In this document: in pieces, positions 25,104 through 34,500 of the stretch
How the letters are laid out: the number at the start of each line of letters is the position of its first letter
Position numbering within the stretch: position 1 is the stretch's first letter
NCBI GenBank assembly: GCA_036746315.1
Contig: DAIOEK010000009.1
Location: 1 to 64,000, forward strand
Length of the DNA: 64,000 bases
Reading direction: 5' to 3'
Origin: DAIOEK01 sp036746315
Lineage (GTDB): Bacteria; Chloroflexota; Anaerolineae; Anaerolineales; Anaerolineaceae
Notes under the pieces: generated by a model
The model's database searches: none
Told to the model about the DNA's origin: nothing
Seen by the model: the letters and a program-made list of their open reading frames with translations, nothing else
Made by a program: the position numbers and the translations under genes

Positions 25104-25592
25104 TCACTTTGTACCCGTCAGGTCAACAAAGTGTTCACGATGGTGCTCGAGCGAACCATCCATGACGTCGGCAAGGGCATATCCGGGAAGCCAGGAAAAC
25201 TTGCCCTCAGTAAACAAATCTTCCTCCGGCACAGTTTCAAAAAGTTCAATAAAGCGTTCAAACCCCGAACGCCACATATGGAAGACATCCTGCCAGGCAA
25301 GATCACGAAACATTTGATAAATCCGCTCATTCTCCGGGTCAACATCGCCGGTGTCCGGATCGCCGCTTTGCAGCCAGATCGGTTTAACCGGAGCGTGTTT
25401 CTGCAGGGCGGCCTCCAACCTCGCAATGGACAGTTGCTGCCAGGCATGTAAATGCGCCACCTTATCCTTGATGGAGAGACTTTCCCCAGGAAGAGGCGTG
25501 ATCAAATCACTTTCGGAGTATTGGTGGAGCAAATCCTGCCAGCGGGTGAATTCAGCGTTCAAATCATGCAATATTATGTCTTTCCTGTTCAT
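25104..25592 (-). CDS. ClbS/DfsB family four-helix protein
   Basis: Protein of 162 aa of the DUF1706 (ClbS/DfsB) family, DinB-like four-helix bundle. Recognised by DLNAEFTRWQDLLHQYSE near the start, the central KDKVAHLHAWQQ and WLPGYALADVMDGSLEHHREH at the end. ClbS of colibactin producers is a self-resistance cyclopropane hydrolase; most family members are uncharacterised. No toxin genes are nearby. Two adjacent ATGs (25592, 25595) are possible starts. Confidence 0.8.
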   Translation of the reverse strand: MNRKDIILHDLNAEFTRWQDLLHQYSESDLITPLPGESLSIKDKVAHLHAWQQLSIARLEAALQKHAPVKPIWLQSGDPDTGDVDPENERIYQMFRDLAWQDVFHMWRSGFERFIELFETVPEEDLFTEGKFSWLPGYALADVMDGSLEHHREHFVDLTGTK

Positions 25593-25660
25593 CATTTGCA
25601 CCTGTAAACAATTTGCAATTTTCAATCATGAATTCTAATTGATTTTTGAGAAAGCCCGGC

Positions 25661-26338
25661 TCAAAATTTTTCAATACAGATTTGTGATCTCCGGGCGGAA
25701 TATAAAAGCCGGTGTTTTTCCAATAATTCCGTGCCCAGAATACCCTGCACGTTTGCCGCCATTAATGTTGCCTCCAGCATTTCAGGAAGATTGCCGAAGC
25801 AAAGATCAAAAATCTGCGATCCGATCTTCAACGGCAGGGTATACGTTTCGGTGGAAAAAACGCCAAAATCCGGATAAAAATCCTCCACCTTGCCATCCGC
25901 CTGGTAGGCGGACGTAATTTCAAAAGCCAGGTAAGAGATTTTCGCTCCGGTGTCGAAAAACAGGCGCATTGCTTTCCCGTCGATGGCGGCGAGGATGACC
26001 GGGATGCCCCTGAAATTATCGATGGCAACCGGCTCAGAGGTCAACGTCAGAATTTCACCCGCGAAATGGATATTACCGGCAGCCGGGTCGATCAGCACAT
26101 CAAATTGATTGAGGATATCGACCCCGATCAAAGCATCCAGTTCACAGCCGACATTTTTGCCAAGCGCCCCCAGATTGATGCCCAGATATCGATCGGGCAA
26201 TTCGGCTGCCATGCCGGCAAAATTCAAAACAGGCTCTTTGGAGATGCTGGAAGGCGCCCCGGTATCCACCAGATATCGTTTCTGATCATCCGTTACAATC
26301 ATGTGCCCGTCCAATACAGTGTAGGGGTAAGTGTTCAT
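25661..26338 (-). CDS. Tandem retropepsin-like aspartyl protease homologue
   Basis: Cytoplasmic-looking protein of 225 aa. Two half-domains each carry the aspartyl protease triad: LVDTGAPSS (about 23-31) and FFDTGAKIS (about 125-133). Each half also ends with the expected GxDxLxxFD or GTELLEKH segment (ALIGVDILNQFDVLIDP, GILGTELLEKHRLL). A two-lobed single-chain arrangement like pepsin, made of two retropepsin units, is therefore likely; secretion signals are absent. Substrate unknown. Good ribosome site GGAAGGTGA. Confidence 0.72.
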   Translation of the reverse strand: MNTYPYTVLDGHMIVTDDQKRYLVDTGAPSSISKEPVLNFAGMAAELPDRYLGINLGALGKNVGCELDALIGVDILNQFDVLIDPAAGNIHFAGEILTLTSEPVAIDNFRGIPVILAAIDGKAMRLFFDTGAKISYLAFEITSAYQADGKVEDFYPDFGVFSTETYTLPLKIGSQIFDLCFGNLPEMLEATLMAANVQGILGTELLEKHRLLYSARRSQICIEKF

Positions 26339-26432
26339 TTGTTATTCACCTTCCCGTCGTAAGCATGTTTTTAACGTGGTGAATTGATTATGACATAGTT
26401 TTAGTTTGCCCGCACCAGGGCAGTCCTTCAGC

Positions 26433-27902
26433 CTAATGCGGCAATATTTTCCATACATGCACCACCGGTTTAGCCTCATCGGCGTAAAGCTCCAGGACAT
26501 ACAAAAGACCGTTCTGCCGGTCAAAAGCTACATCCCCCACGCGATATCGCCGCTGGTCGCCCCAACCCAGGTTCACCAAATCCCATTCAGGAGGGTCGAG
26601 GAACAAATGTTCATCGATATCCATCACTGCATAGGGCTGCGGTTCCCACGGCTGCATTTGTCCGGCTGCCACTCCGGCTAGGTCATCCGGGTTGTAGAGG
26701 ATGAACTGCGCATCGAATCTGTTTGACCACCAACCCCGATTGGAAACACACGTCCCCCGTTCTGCATCGCAGCAACCGGAAAGATCTGCCGCTGTGCATA
26801 ATGAGCCGTCTGCCAGACGGCACATATCCGCATAATCATCCGCACGGTTATCCACGCAAACGAGATCCGCGCCCGATGGGTGGATGTATCCATACCAGTA
26901 CTTATCGCCCGTGCCTTTCGTCCCGGCAAACAACACGGCACTCTCACCCGAAGCGGTCGTAATCCAGGTGCCGCCTTCCCATTCATCCGCATGCTGGTAC
27001 CCATTTAAACTGTGTGTAATCTCCGCAGAGTTGTATGAACTTTCATAAAGCAGCAGAGGAACCTCCTGCAGGTGCGCTCCATCCGGGGATGGTTCACCGT
27101 CATCCAACCAGGGACGATAAGCAAAGATGGATGGTCCCATGCCCCCCATGCCGCCATCGCGCATGCGACCGGTAGCCAGGTACCGTCCTCCGCTGTGGAT
27201 ATCCGCCCATTCTGCCGGGATTTCAAACATATAGCCATTGACGCTGTACGGATCGCGATTGCCGATATACCAGAATCCTTGCACCGATGCGGCATCCAGA
27301 TCTGGATCAAACCAGCCATGCGAAGGTTCAAGCTCTGACTGCAAGTGCTGTCCCCAGGCAAAATGAATCTTTGGACCGGTTTCGGGGCGATTTAAATATG
27401 CCATTCCCACCCGGGGAATTTCTTCCAGGTCGGTAAACTCACCCGCCAGAACATTTTGAAAATCCTGAATGAATTCCGCCGTTTCCAGATCTGCCAGGTT
27501 TTTTGAAATGACCGGGCGTGGAATGTTTATCTCGGCTACTTGATTGCCGTCGGGCAATTCCCCATATGCAAGCCGGTCATGCCCCATCACGAACAGGGAA
27601 CCCGGCGTATCATCATTCCCATTGGGATCGCCCTCGGGGTTGAATGTCATGGCGTTTCCGCCGTAGGCAAATGTTTTTGGAGGCGTTGAATCGCCCGGCA
27701 AACGAAAAGCGCCCAGATACTCGAAATCCTCCGGGGCAAGCAACATCCCTGACGGGGAGGTGTTCGCAGCAGGCGTGCGCGTGGACAGATCAGCCGCTTC
27801 GGGGGGTGGTGCTATGGATGAAACCAGCGGAGCGCCGCTTGTGCATCCTAGGGTTACCAATAGAACACCGGTCAACATTACCGGCATGAATTTTCTGATC
27901 AT
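26433..27902 (-). CDS. Large lipoprotein, likely beta-propeller, unknown
   Basis: Lipoprotein of 489 aa with lipobox VTLGC and a Ser/Pro linker. The mature chain contains recurring Gly/Trp/Asp-rich strand motifs (DFEYLGAFRLPG, GGNAMTFNPEGDP, SLFVMGHDR, GLLYVLELYAD) typical of secreted beta-propellers, and a Cys-rich loop (about 380-410) that could be disulfide bonded. I cannot name the family. ATG 27902 lies 20 bp after the SGNH-hydrolase gene on the same strand, so the two exported proteins may be made together. Confidence 0.6.
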   Translation of the reverse strand: MIRKFMPVMLTGVLLVTLGCTSGAPLVSSIAPPPEAADLSTRTPAANTSPSGMLLAPEDFEYLGAFRLPGDSTPPKTFAYGGNAMTFNPEGDPNGNDDTPGSLFVMGHDRLAYGELPDGNQVAEINIPRPVISKNLADLETAEFIQDFQNVLAGEFTDLEEIPRVGMAYLNRPETGPKIHFAWGQHLQSELEPSHGWFDPDLDAASVQGFWYIGNRDPYSVNGYMFEIPAEWADIHSGGRYLATGRMRDGGMGGMGPSIFAYRPWLDDGEPSPDGAHLQEVPLLLYESSYNSAEITHSLNGYQHADEWEGGTWITTASGESAVLFAGTKGTGDKYWYGYIHPSGADLVCVDNRADDYADMCRLADGSLCTAADLSGCCDAERGTCVSNRGWWSNRFDAQFILYNPDDLAGVAAGQMQPWEPQPYAVMDIDEHLFLDPPEWDLVNLGWGDQRRYRVGDVAFDRQNGLLYVLELYADEAKPVVHVWKILPH

Positions 27903-27922
27903 GGCTGCCCGTCCCTTCCGCC

Positions 27923-29530
27923 TCAGACCTTGAATTTCCAGCGCCAGATCATCAGCGCCATCATCATGGGCAACAAAATGCCCATTCCGCAAAACGGCAG
28001 GCGCGAAGCGGGGTTTGCAGGCGGGGAAGCAGGCATGCTCGTCGGTTCCTCCACCGGAGACGCAGGGGCATCGGCTGTGCCGGTGCGGCTGGAAAGGTGC
28101 AGGTTATCGACCCTGATCTGCCCGGAGTTGATATCCCCGTCCACCGGGCTAAAACCAAATGCAATCCCGCTTATTTGAGCAGGTTCCGCCAGCGGTGTTC
28201 CGGCATTTTCCTCCCAGTCTGCCCGATGGAACTCTTCCCAGCGTAACTCGTAGGGCACCCAGACTTCGGCGGTAACCGGGAGGGTGGAGATGGGATGCAA
28301 GTAAGTCTGCCGGGCATCATCCGCGCCAAGGTAAAGGCTCACTTCGAATGTGGAGGTATCTGCCAGCAGATCAAAAGCCAGCGCATCGGCGGCACGCCAG
28401 TCGACCGGGGTGTCAAAAAACAGTACGCAAGTTGCCCAACTCTCCGGCGGAACCTCGTAAGCGATTAACAGAGAGCCCCCGCCGCTTTTCGCCAGTTCGT
28501 CATTGACCAGGCAGGTAATGCTCGTTCCGCTTGCCTCTCCCTGGTAGGTTTCCCAGCGAAAGGCTTCACCTTCGAAATCATCGATCGTCCCCACCGGTTG
28601 GGGCGGAGGTGGAACGATGGGAGCCGCCTGCGTGGTTCCAGGCGCTTCGGTTGCTGCCGCGTTCCCGGCAGGGGTCGGATTTCCGGATTTCCACTGCTGA
28701 TAAAAGTAGTTCAGCACCGGAACAAATTCGGCGGTTGCCTTCAGGCTGCCTTCAATCGAAGGGTGGTCATCCCCGGAGGGGTAATACAAAGTATTTCGCT
28801 TTCCAACAACATGTTCGACAACGCCGTTGTTCATAAAGTGGTGCGCGTCCGGTCCGGTCAGTACATTGTAGAAATCATAAACAAATACGTTTCCGCCGGC
28901 ATAATTATTTTCCTTCAACCAATCGTTCACCAACCACATATTGAACGCCCTGGCATTATCGGCATGGGCGCGGTCTGACAGTGGTGGAGCGGTAATCACC
29001 ACGAACATTTTGTCGGGACGGACGGCAAAGTATTTCAAAATCTCGTTGTAGACATATTTTGCACCGCTTACGGATAACTCTGCATAATCGCCCGGCGGGT
29101 CCTGCGGACTGCCCGCCAAATCGGAGTTGGGAAAACAGGATTTGAAAAGGATGATTTGATTTTCCCCACCGGGGTCCTGGAGGGTGCGGGTATACGAAGC
29201 GTGCTGCCCTGACTCTGCAAAAAGCGCCTGCATGTAAGTGTCCGTCTGATCACTGCGGAACCATTCCACCCAATCGGGAATATCGGTGCGGTCGCCAATC
29301 CCATCGGGTCCCCATCCGTAATTGGTATCGCTGACAAAGTAATTGTTTTGATCGAGTGTTCTGCCCAGATCACCATAGCCATCGGTCAGCCAATTCTCAC
29401 CGGTGGAATGATGAATAAAAACCAGCTTAACCGGCTGTTGCGGCTGTAGCAGATTTTCTGTGGGAGTTGGAAGCCCGGCAGAGCCCCAGGCAAGGACCAG
29501 GATGCTAATCACCGTGAGGATACTCTTCAT
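27923..29530 (-). CDS. Surface SGNH-like hydrolase with carbohydrate-binding domain and C-terminal anchor
   Basis: Exported protein of 535 aa. Signal peptide 1-20. Residues 33-275 look like an SGNH/GDSL-type esterase: VKLVFIHHSTGENWL, the FVVITAPPLS strand, and DDHPS with the catalytic-type His near 265. A Pro/Ala/Thr linker (about 285-318) leads to a beta-sandwich (about 320-480: DDFEGEAFRWETY, VDNLHLSS) resembling carbohydrate-binding/CIA30 modules. The end reads RLPFCG, a hydrophobic helix and a basic tail, like a sorting signal. Likely substrate is an acylated polysaccharide; this is inference. Confidence 0.65.
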   Translation of the reverse strand: MKSILTVISILVLAWGSAGLPTPTENLLQPQQPVKLVFIHHSTGENWLTDGYGDLGRTLDQNNYFVSDTNYGWGPDGIGDRTDIPDWVEWFRSDQTDTYMQALFAESGQHASYTRTLQDPGGENQIILFKSCFPNSDLAGSPQDPPGDYAELSVSGAKYVYNEILKYFAVRPDKMFVVITAPPLSDRAHADNARAFNMWLVNDWLKENNYAGGNVFVYDFYNVLTGPDAHHFMNNGVVEHVVGKRNTLYYPSGDDHPSIEGSLKATAEFVPVLNYFYQQWKSGNPTPAGNAAATEAPGTTQAAPIVPPPPQPVGTIDDFEGEAFRWETYQGEASGTSITCLVNDELAKSGGGSLLIAYEVPPESWATCVLFFDTPVDWRAADALAFDLLADTSTFEVSLYLGADDARQTYLHPISTLPVTAEVWVPYELRWEEFHRADWEENAGTPLAEPAQISGIAFGFSPVDGDINSGQIRVDNLHLSSRTGTADAPASPVEEPTSMPASPPANPASRLPFCGMGILLPMMMALMIWRWKFKV

Positions 29531-29561
29531 CGTAACCCTCTCTATCTAATGAATGGAATAT

Positions 29562-29587
29562 CTTTTCCCCAACAGGTTGGGGAAAAG
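29562..29587 (-). terminator. Hairpin between DUF1801 and SGNH genes
   Basis: CTTTTCCCCAA (29562-29572) pairs with TTGGGGAAAAG (29577-29587) over a four-base loop. On the minus strand it lies downstream of the DUF1801 gene and 32 bp before the SGNH gene. The following bases are only moderately T-rich, so it is a weak terminator or a leader hairpin. Confidence 0.45.
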
Positions 29588-29778
29588 CCGGGGAGCGGGA
29601 GTTACGATGTTTATTCACCGGAAATGAATTTCAGCGAAAATAATCCCTTGGTAAAAATATATTAGCGGGTAAGTTAAAAATAAACAAATGGTTTCCGGCA
29701 TCAGGTGCCGGAACAAAATATTCGGGAATGATCCCTGGCTCTCAAAAAATGCCGGGATGCGGCGGTCTGAAGCGGTAT

Positions 29779-30147
29779 TTATTTCTTCGGGCGGGCCTTT
29801 TTTTGCTGATTCTCGCGAACCCGGAACTCAACAATCCTGCGAATTAAATCGTAAGGGATCGGCTTGTCGAGCGGAAACTGGATTGTCCCCCTGGAGAGCT
29901 GGTATCCATCCAATTCATTCTTGAAGTTTTCCACCCCGCTGGCACCCGGATAGAACCCGATGTGGTGCTTGTATCCGGCAAAGTGTACCAAGTTGCCGTT
30001 CAGCGTAAACGTGGGAATGCCATAAGCGATCTTCTCGCCCGCCTCCGGCACCAGCGACTTGATGAAAGCGCGCATCTCGGTGAGGATGGGTCGGACTTCT
30101 TCAGGCGAATTGGCAATATATTCTTCGATGGATGATGAATTTTCCAT
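29779..30147 (-). CDS. DUF1801 (YdhG-like) protein
   Basis: Protein of 122 aa of the DUF1801 family. It has the family pattern SIEEYIANSPEEVRPIL, EKIAYGIPTF, HFAGYKHHIGFYP and TIQFPLDKPIPYDLI. B. subtilis members have been proposed as iron chaperones; the function is not settled. The Lys-rich C-terminal tail (QKKARPKK) is extra. Its ribosome site AAGGAA lies within the end of a tiny upstream helix-hairpin-helix gene, suggesting coupled translation. Confidence 0.85.
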   Translation of the reverse strand: MENSSSIEEYIANSPEEVRPILTEMRAFIKSLVPEAGEKIAYGIPTFTLNGNLVHFAGYKHHIGFYPGASGVENFKNELDGYQLSRGTIQFPLDKPIPYDLIRRIVEFRVRENQQKKARPKK

Positions 30148-30152
30148 AAGTG

Positions 30153-30296
30153 CTATTCCTTATCCGGGCGAAATGTCAGCCCTTTTTTCTCCAGGGCGTC
30201 TCGCAAACGGGGCAGCGAACCGGGTCCCACTCCGTGCAAACCTAGGATTTCCGCCTCGGTATGACGGGCAAACTGTTCTTCACCGGTGATGCCCAT
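30153..30296 (-). CDS. Mini helix-hairpin-helix protein (47 aa)
   Basis: Short frame of 47 codons, minus strand, ATG 30296 to TAG 30153-30155. It reads MGITGEEQFARHTEAEIL followed by GLHGVGPGSLPRLRDALEKK, which is a helix-hairpin-helix (LHGVGPGSLPRL) like those in the C-terminal domain of RNA polymerase alpha and in small DNA-binding proteins. A GTG two codons earlier could also start it. It ends 5 bp before the DUF1801 start and contains that gene's ribosome site. It may be a complete mini-protein or the tail of a once longer gene. Confidence 0.5.
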   Translation of the reverse strand: MGITGEEQFARHTEAEILGLHGVGPGSLPRLRDALEKKGLTFRPDKE

Positions 30297-30539
30297 ACTC
30301 ACAAATGCACAGTATTTTTATCAAGGTGCCATGGAACCATTCGCTCCGGTTCCATTAACTATTCCTTATTTCCCATGGTTCGTCAAAGGAGAAGCTTATA
30401 CAGAAAAGGGTCCCCATGACCGGGGTGGATATCCCATCCAGTGGATCGCATGAGATATGTAACCCCCGGGCTATTTGCAGGTGGATTGCACAGCACGAAA
30501 AGGATGAGCGGGCTCTGCTTGCCACACAATATATTCATC

Positions 30540-30624
30540 ACCTGTTGGAGAAGGAAAAACTCGAAGCATGGAAAATACTCAAAATATTGCAGAACCCTGC
30601 CGTCCGCTGCACGCTGTGTTAGCG
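30540..30624 (-). repeat. attC-like site 3, half only
   Basis: On the minus strand, directly after the methyltransferase stop, CGCTAAC (30624-30618) and GCGTGCA (30614-30608) match the outer arm of attC-like site 1. The central GAAAATACTCAAAA (plus 30571-30584) also recurs in site 1 (31511-31524). The opposite arm with the GTT end is not found, so the site is truncated or decayed. The rest of the 337-bp gap 30297-30633 holds no gene I can support. Confidence 0.6.
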
Positions 30625-30633
30625 GGCATTTGC

Positions 30634-31401
30634 TCAGGAATTCGACGGTTGACCAATAAATAATTCTGTTTCTCCTTGCACATTCACCATTCCATTCAAA
30701 TTTCCATTATCGCTGTATTCAGAAAAAATCTTTTTGGCTTCATCTTCAAGTTTGTTGAAAAACGGATGATTCTCATTGGGCATAAATGACGCTGATGTTA
30801 TCGCTCCAATAAATCCTTCCCAGTCTTGTTGGAATTGGAAAGGATAAATCATCTTTTGAAAACTGTCATTCCTATAATAAAACCGTATGGGCTTTTCTTT
30901 TGGCTTCTCGATTGTGGTTGAAAAATTTGCGCCATACTCTTCTGTCATCAGACCGCTGACTAATTTGTTTAATTTATCTGTGCCATAATTTCTAAGAATG
31001 GCTAACCATCCGTTGGTCTTTAGAATTCGCCGCATTTCTTTTCGTGCTGGCTCTGGCTCAAACCAATGAATAGATTGAGCAACTGTAATCAAATTCACAG
31101 ATTCTTGGGGAAGTTTTGTGACTTCCGCAGAACCATCAATCACCGAAACAGATGGAGTAGCACCTAATTCATATTCCAGTATTTGTCTCATCTCTGTGTT
31201 TGGTTCAATGGCATAGATTCTTTGCGCTTTGCCTATGAAGTGTTTGGTTAGTATTCCTGTACCAGCACCAATATCAGCAATACATGAGTTGGTAGAAAGT
31301 TGTGCAACGTCAATAATCTCTTTAATCGCATTCGAAGCATAATCCCACCGATACTTTGCATATTTTTCTGCTTTGGTTGAAAACACTGTTTTGGTGTTCA
31401 T
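30634..31401 (-). CDS. Class I SAM-dependent methyltransferase (cassette-borne)
   Basis: Cytoplasmic methyltransferase of 255 aa. The SAM-binding motif I is IADIGAGTGILTKHF (about 40-54) with the acidic IYAIEPNTEMR at the second strand, then VTVAQSIHWFEP and LKTNGWLAILRNYG as the post-motifs of the Methyltransf_11/25 group. The substrate is unknown. The gene is clearly AT-richer than its neighbours. It lies between two attC-like elements (31439-31566 upstream, 30540-30624 downstream), the position of an integron gene cassette. Ribosome site AAAGAG. Confidence 0.85.
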   Translation of the reverse strand: MNTKTVFSTKAEKYAKYRWDYASNAIKEIIDVAQLSTNSCIADIGAGTGILTKHFIGKAQRIYAIEPNTEMRQILEYELGATPSVSVIDGSAEVTKLPQESVNLITVAQSIHWFEPEPARKEMRRILKTNGWLAILRNYGTDKLNKLVSGLMTEEYGANFSTTIEKPKEKPIRFYYRNDSFQKMIYPFQFQQDWEGFIGAITSASFMPNENHPFFNKLEDEAKKIFSEYSDNGNLNGMVNVQGETELFIGQPSNS

Positions 31402-31438
31402 TTGCTCTTTGCCTACAGAATGATTACCATGCTCGGCC

Positions 31439-31566
31439 CGCTAACGGTTTGCGTCACCTGCGCTGGGGCTGGACGGCTTCGCCGTCCAACCAGAAAAAGG
31501 CTAAGGCGTAGAAAATACTCAAAAAACGGTGTGAATCCCCAGCGTCGGGTGCACGCCGTGTTGGCT
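31439..31566 (-). repeat. attC-like site 1 (complete)
   Basis: A 128-bp imperfect inverted repeat in minus orientation. It opens AGCCAAC (31566-31560) and closes GTTAGCG (31445-31439), the AAC/GTT ends of attC sites. Inside, GCGTGCA (31556-31550) pairs with TGACGC (31456-31451) leaving one extra G unpaired. An inner stem CCCCAGCG (31537-31544) / CGCTGGGG (31461-31468) follows, and the tip holds a small hairpin GGACGGC-TTC-GCCGTCC (31471-31487). It follows the stop of the 1061-aa lipoprotein gene by 31 bp. Confidence 0.7.
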
Positions 31567-31597
31567 GGCTTTTTTTATAAAGAGTCACTGATCTTAT

Positions 31598-34500
31598 TTA
31601 CTTTGCTCGTTTGATGAAAACATTAGTGAAGCTACCCTCGCTATTGACATCGAAAAAGATACCAGCCTGCCCTTCGGGGTAGAGTGTATCCTCCGCACGG
31701 CCCAATTCCGTACCGTTGAGGGTAAAAATCAGGTCGGGGCCGTTGCAAACAGCGTTGAGTTGCATATTTTCGGATGAGAAGTTTTCTACCGTCCCTTGCG
31801 CCAGGATGGTGAGATGTTTGGTTTGTGGCAGGGAGTATTCAGCAATTTGGTCTCGCCGGATAAACCACTTACCATCGGGCTGGATATAAAACTCATAGTG
31901 TCCTCGACAGAACAAAGCCACCGCGCCGCTTTTGCTGGTGAGGCTGGCATCGGCACTGATTTCGATGGGCAGGTCGTAAAGGTCTGGCTGATAGGTGAAA
32001 AGCGTCAGTAAATCTTCGAGGCCTTTTACCCAAACTATTTCTCCCTGCCAGCTTCGTTCCCAATCTTCCTGGCGATAGATTCGTTTCCACAAACAGGGAT
32101 TCGTATCGCGTCCCCACCAGCCACCGCCACACCCGGTGATGAAGTTGTGCATATCCCAAGCGAAAATCGTCTCGCCAAGCTGGTAAACCGGAGGCAAAAC
32201 AAACTGATTGAGCAGGGGAGTGGCTGCAAGTGTGAATGCGCTGTAGAAGATTTTGAGACGTATTTCGCTGAGCATGATCGGAGCGCTGAATTCGATGACA
32301 TCGAAACCATCCGTACCGCTAACTGGCTGGTACCCCGGCAAGGTGATATTTGCCAACGTTTCACCATTGGCGCTCAGGCTCACCTGGTCGTCAACGCAGG
32401 AAAGGACAAATTGATTTTCTCCTGCGCGGATAGCGGATGGTTTGTTGTCCATGGCAAGTGTTTGTCCCATGCTCCAGATGTTCCAGTCGCCATTGCCGCG
32501 CAGTTCGGCGGTAATTTCGCCCGGGCTTCCCGCCCGGCAATGCAGGATGATGTAGCTTCCAGACTGGAGAAGCGCGGTCAGAAACATCTCACTATTTTCA
32601 TATTTGAATGCCGTATACATATAAAGATGTAAGCCATTGCTATCAGGGGCGAGTTGGAGCATATTATCCACAATATGTATGCGCTCATCGTCCGGATCCA
32701 TGGGGAACTCAGCGGCAATCTGTTCCGGCGTGTTGAAGGTTTTATCGGAAATGACATCCCCTGCTTTGGGAGTCTGCACTTTTTGGACAGTGTAATTGAG
32801 CAGTGTGCCGCGCAGGTTGCCGGATAAATTATCGGTGATGAACAAGCCATAACGTCCGCTTGCCCATGTATTGTCTTCGACGGATAAGACCTGTTCCCCG
32901 TTCAATTTGACAGAAATCTGATTCCCGGCACAGGTCAGGGTCAGGTTCACCTGGCTGTCGGCCTTGGGCGGGTAATATGTATTCATCATGATGTAGCGCG
33001 TCATTTTTCCCTGCGCATCTCTCTGCCCAAGGACAAGCGCCACGCGTGCATGGCTTTGGTCATCTTTCATGTAAAAAGTTTCATACCAGCCGTCTTCGCT
33101 GTAACGGCAGATCAGACCGCGCGGCCAATTCCACGCCCCCATTACGTCCGCAGTAATTTCCACATCCGTGCCGGGGTCGAAATCGTTGATGTACTGATAG
33201 GTATGCGGGGCTGATTGACCGGGACCGCCCACCAGCAGGGGCGAACCCGGTACACCCTGCACGCCAATATCCATTTTTGTCCAGTAGGGCTTCAAATCGT
33301 CCAGCCTGCCAAAATCGGTGCTATAAATCGTCCCATCTGCGCCAGGGGTGGGCGCGGGACCGATCAGGCCGGCCTCGTTCCATTGAGCGCGGCTTACGCT
33401 GAAGCTGTCCACCGCATTCCAATCGTCTCCGATAGTAAAAGCCCATCCCAAGAAGCCGACCTTGCCGGTGGGGAAGGTCGAATCATGTAAGGAAACCATT
33501 TTCTCATCGTTAATATAAAATGTCAGGCGGTCGCCTTTACATTCGGCGCGTAAGTTCGCCTTCCCCTCAAGGTATTTAACCGGTGGGGCAGATGAAATCA
33601 GGTGAAAGTGCAACTGCCCGTTTTCATCGGGTTTGACCAGGCGAACGTTCCATGAACCGCTGCTTTCGACCATGAACTGATACCAACCAGCCTCGCTGTA
33701 GCGGCAGATCAACCCGAAGCCGCCGTGCCCCTCGAAGGGTGGGTTGCCGCTGGCGGAAATGTCCACATCGGCAGATCCCAGGTCTTTGTTGTAGATGGCA
33801 AATACGCGGGTGTTGGCTTCCTGCTCAAAGCGGTACACGCCGCCCGCCGTCCAGGTTTTGAAGCCCTCGGTGACAAAATCTTTCTTATCCATCGAATAGG
33901 CGAAGGTTTTCCAGTCTGTCAGGGTTGGGTCGTCGTCATCGAAGTCGGTCTGGTAAAGGGTCAGTTCACCTTCGGGGATGGTGGTGGGGCGCTGGGTGGC
34001 GGCGGGAATTGGGGTCAGCGTAGGAGTGGCCGTTGCAACTGGAGGCAGTGTTGGCGTGGCAGGTTCGCGGGCGGCCATTACCTGTGTGGGGGTGGACTCG
34101 CCCACAGGAGCCAGATTCGCTTGTTGAGTTTTTCCATCCCCCCAATCTTCTACCGTGATGTTGTCAAATGTCCCGGCTCCGGCAGTATCGGCGGCGTAAC
34201 CGAAACTGAGGCTGCCGCTGGCGAAGGTGGCATCACGTGCCGAGCCAAGTTCCACATCGTTGACTAATAGGGTGAGTTGGTCGCCCACGCAACGAGTTGC
34301 GAGGATGTTTTTGTCGGGCTTGATCTGGTCTGACCAGCCTTGAGCCAGAATGGTTTCATCATTGTTCCATCGGCGGATATCCCAGCGGCCATCGTTGGCA
34401 ATATTGAAGAAATAGCGTCCGCTTGCGCCAGGCTGCATCCGGCACGAGAGACCGACTTCAACGCGGGTTTTGACCAGGAACTCGACATCCACTGAAATCT

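Noticed and set aside
30416..30622. 68-codon plus-strand frame before the methyltransferase gene
   Set aside because: Its 3' third lies inside attC-like site 3 and no family or ribosome site supports it.
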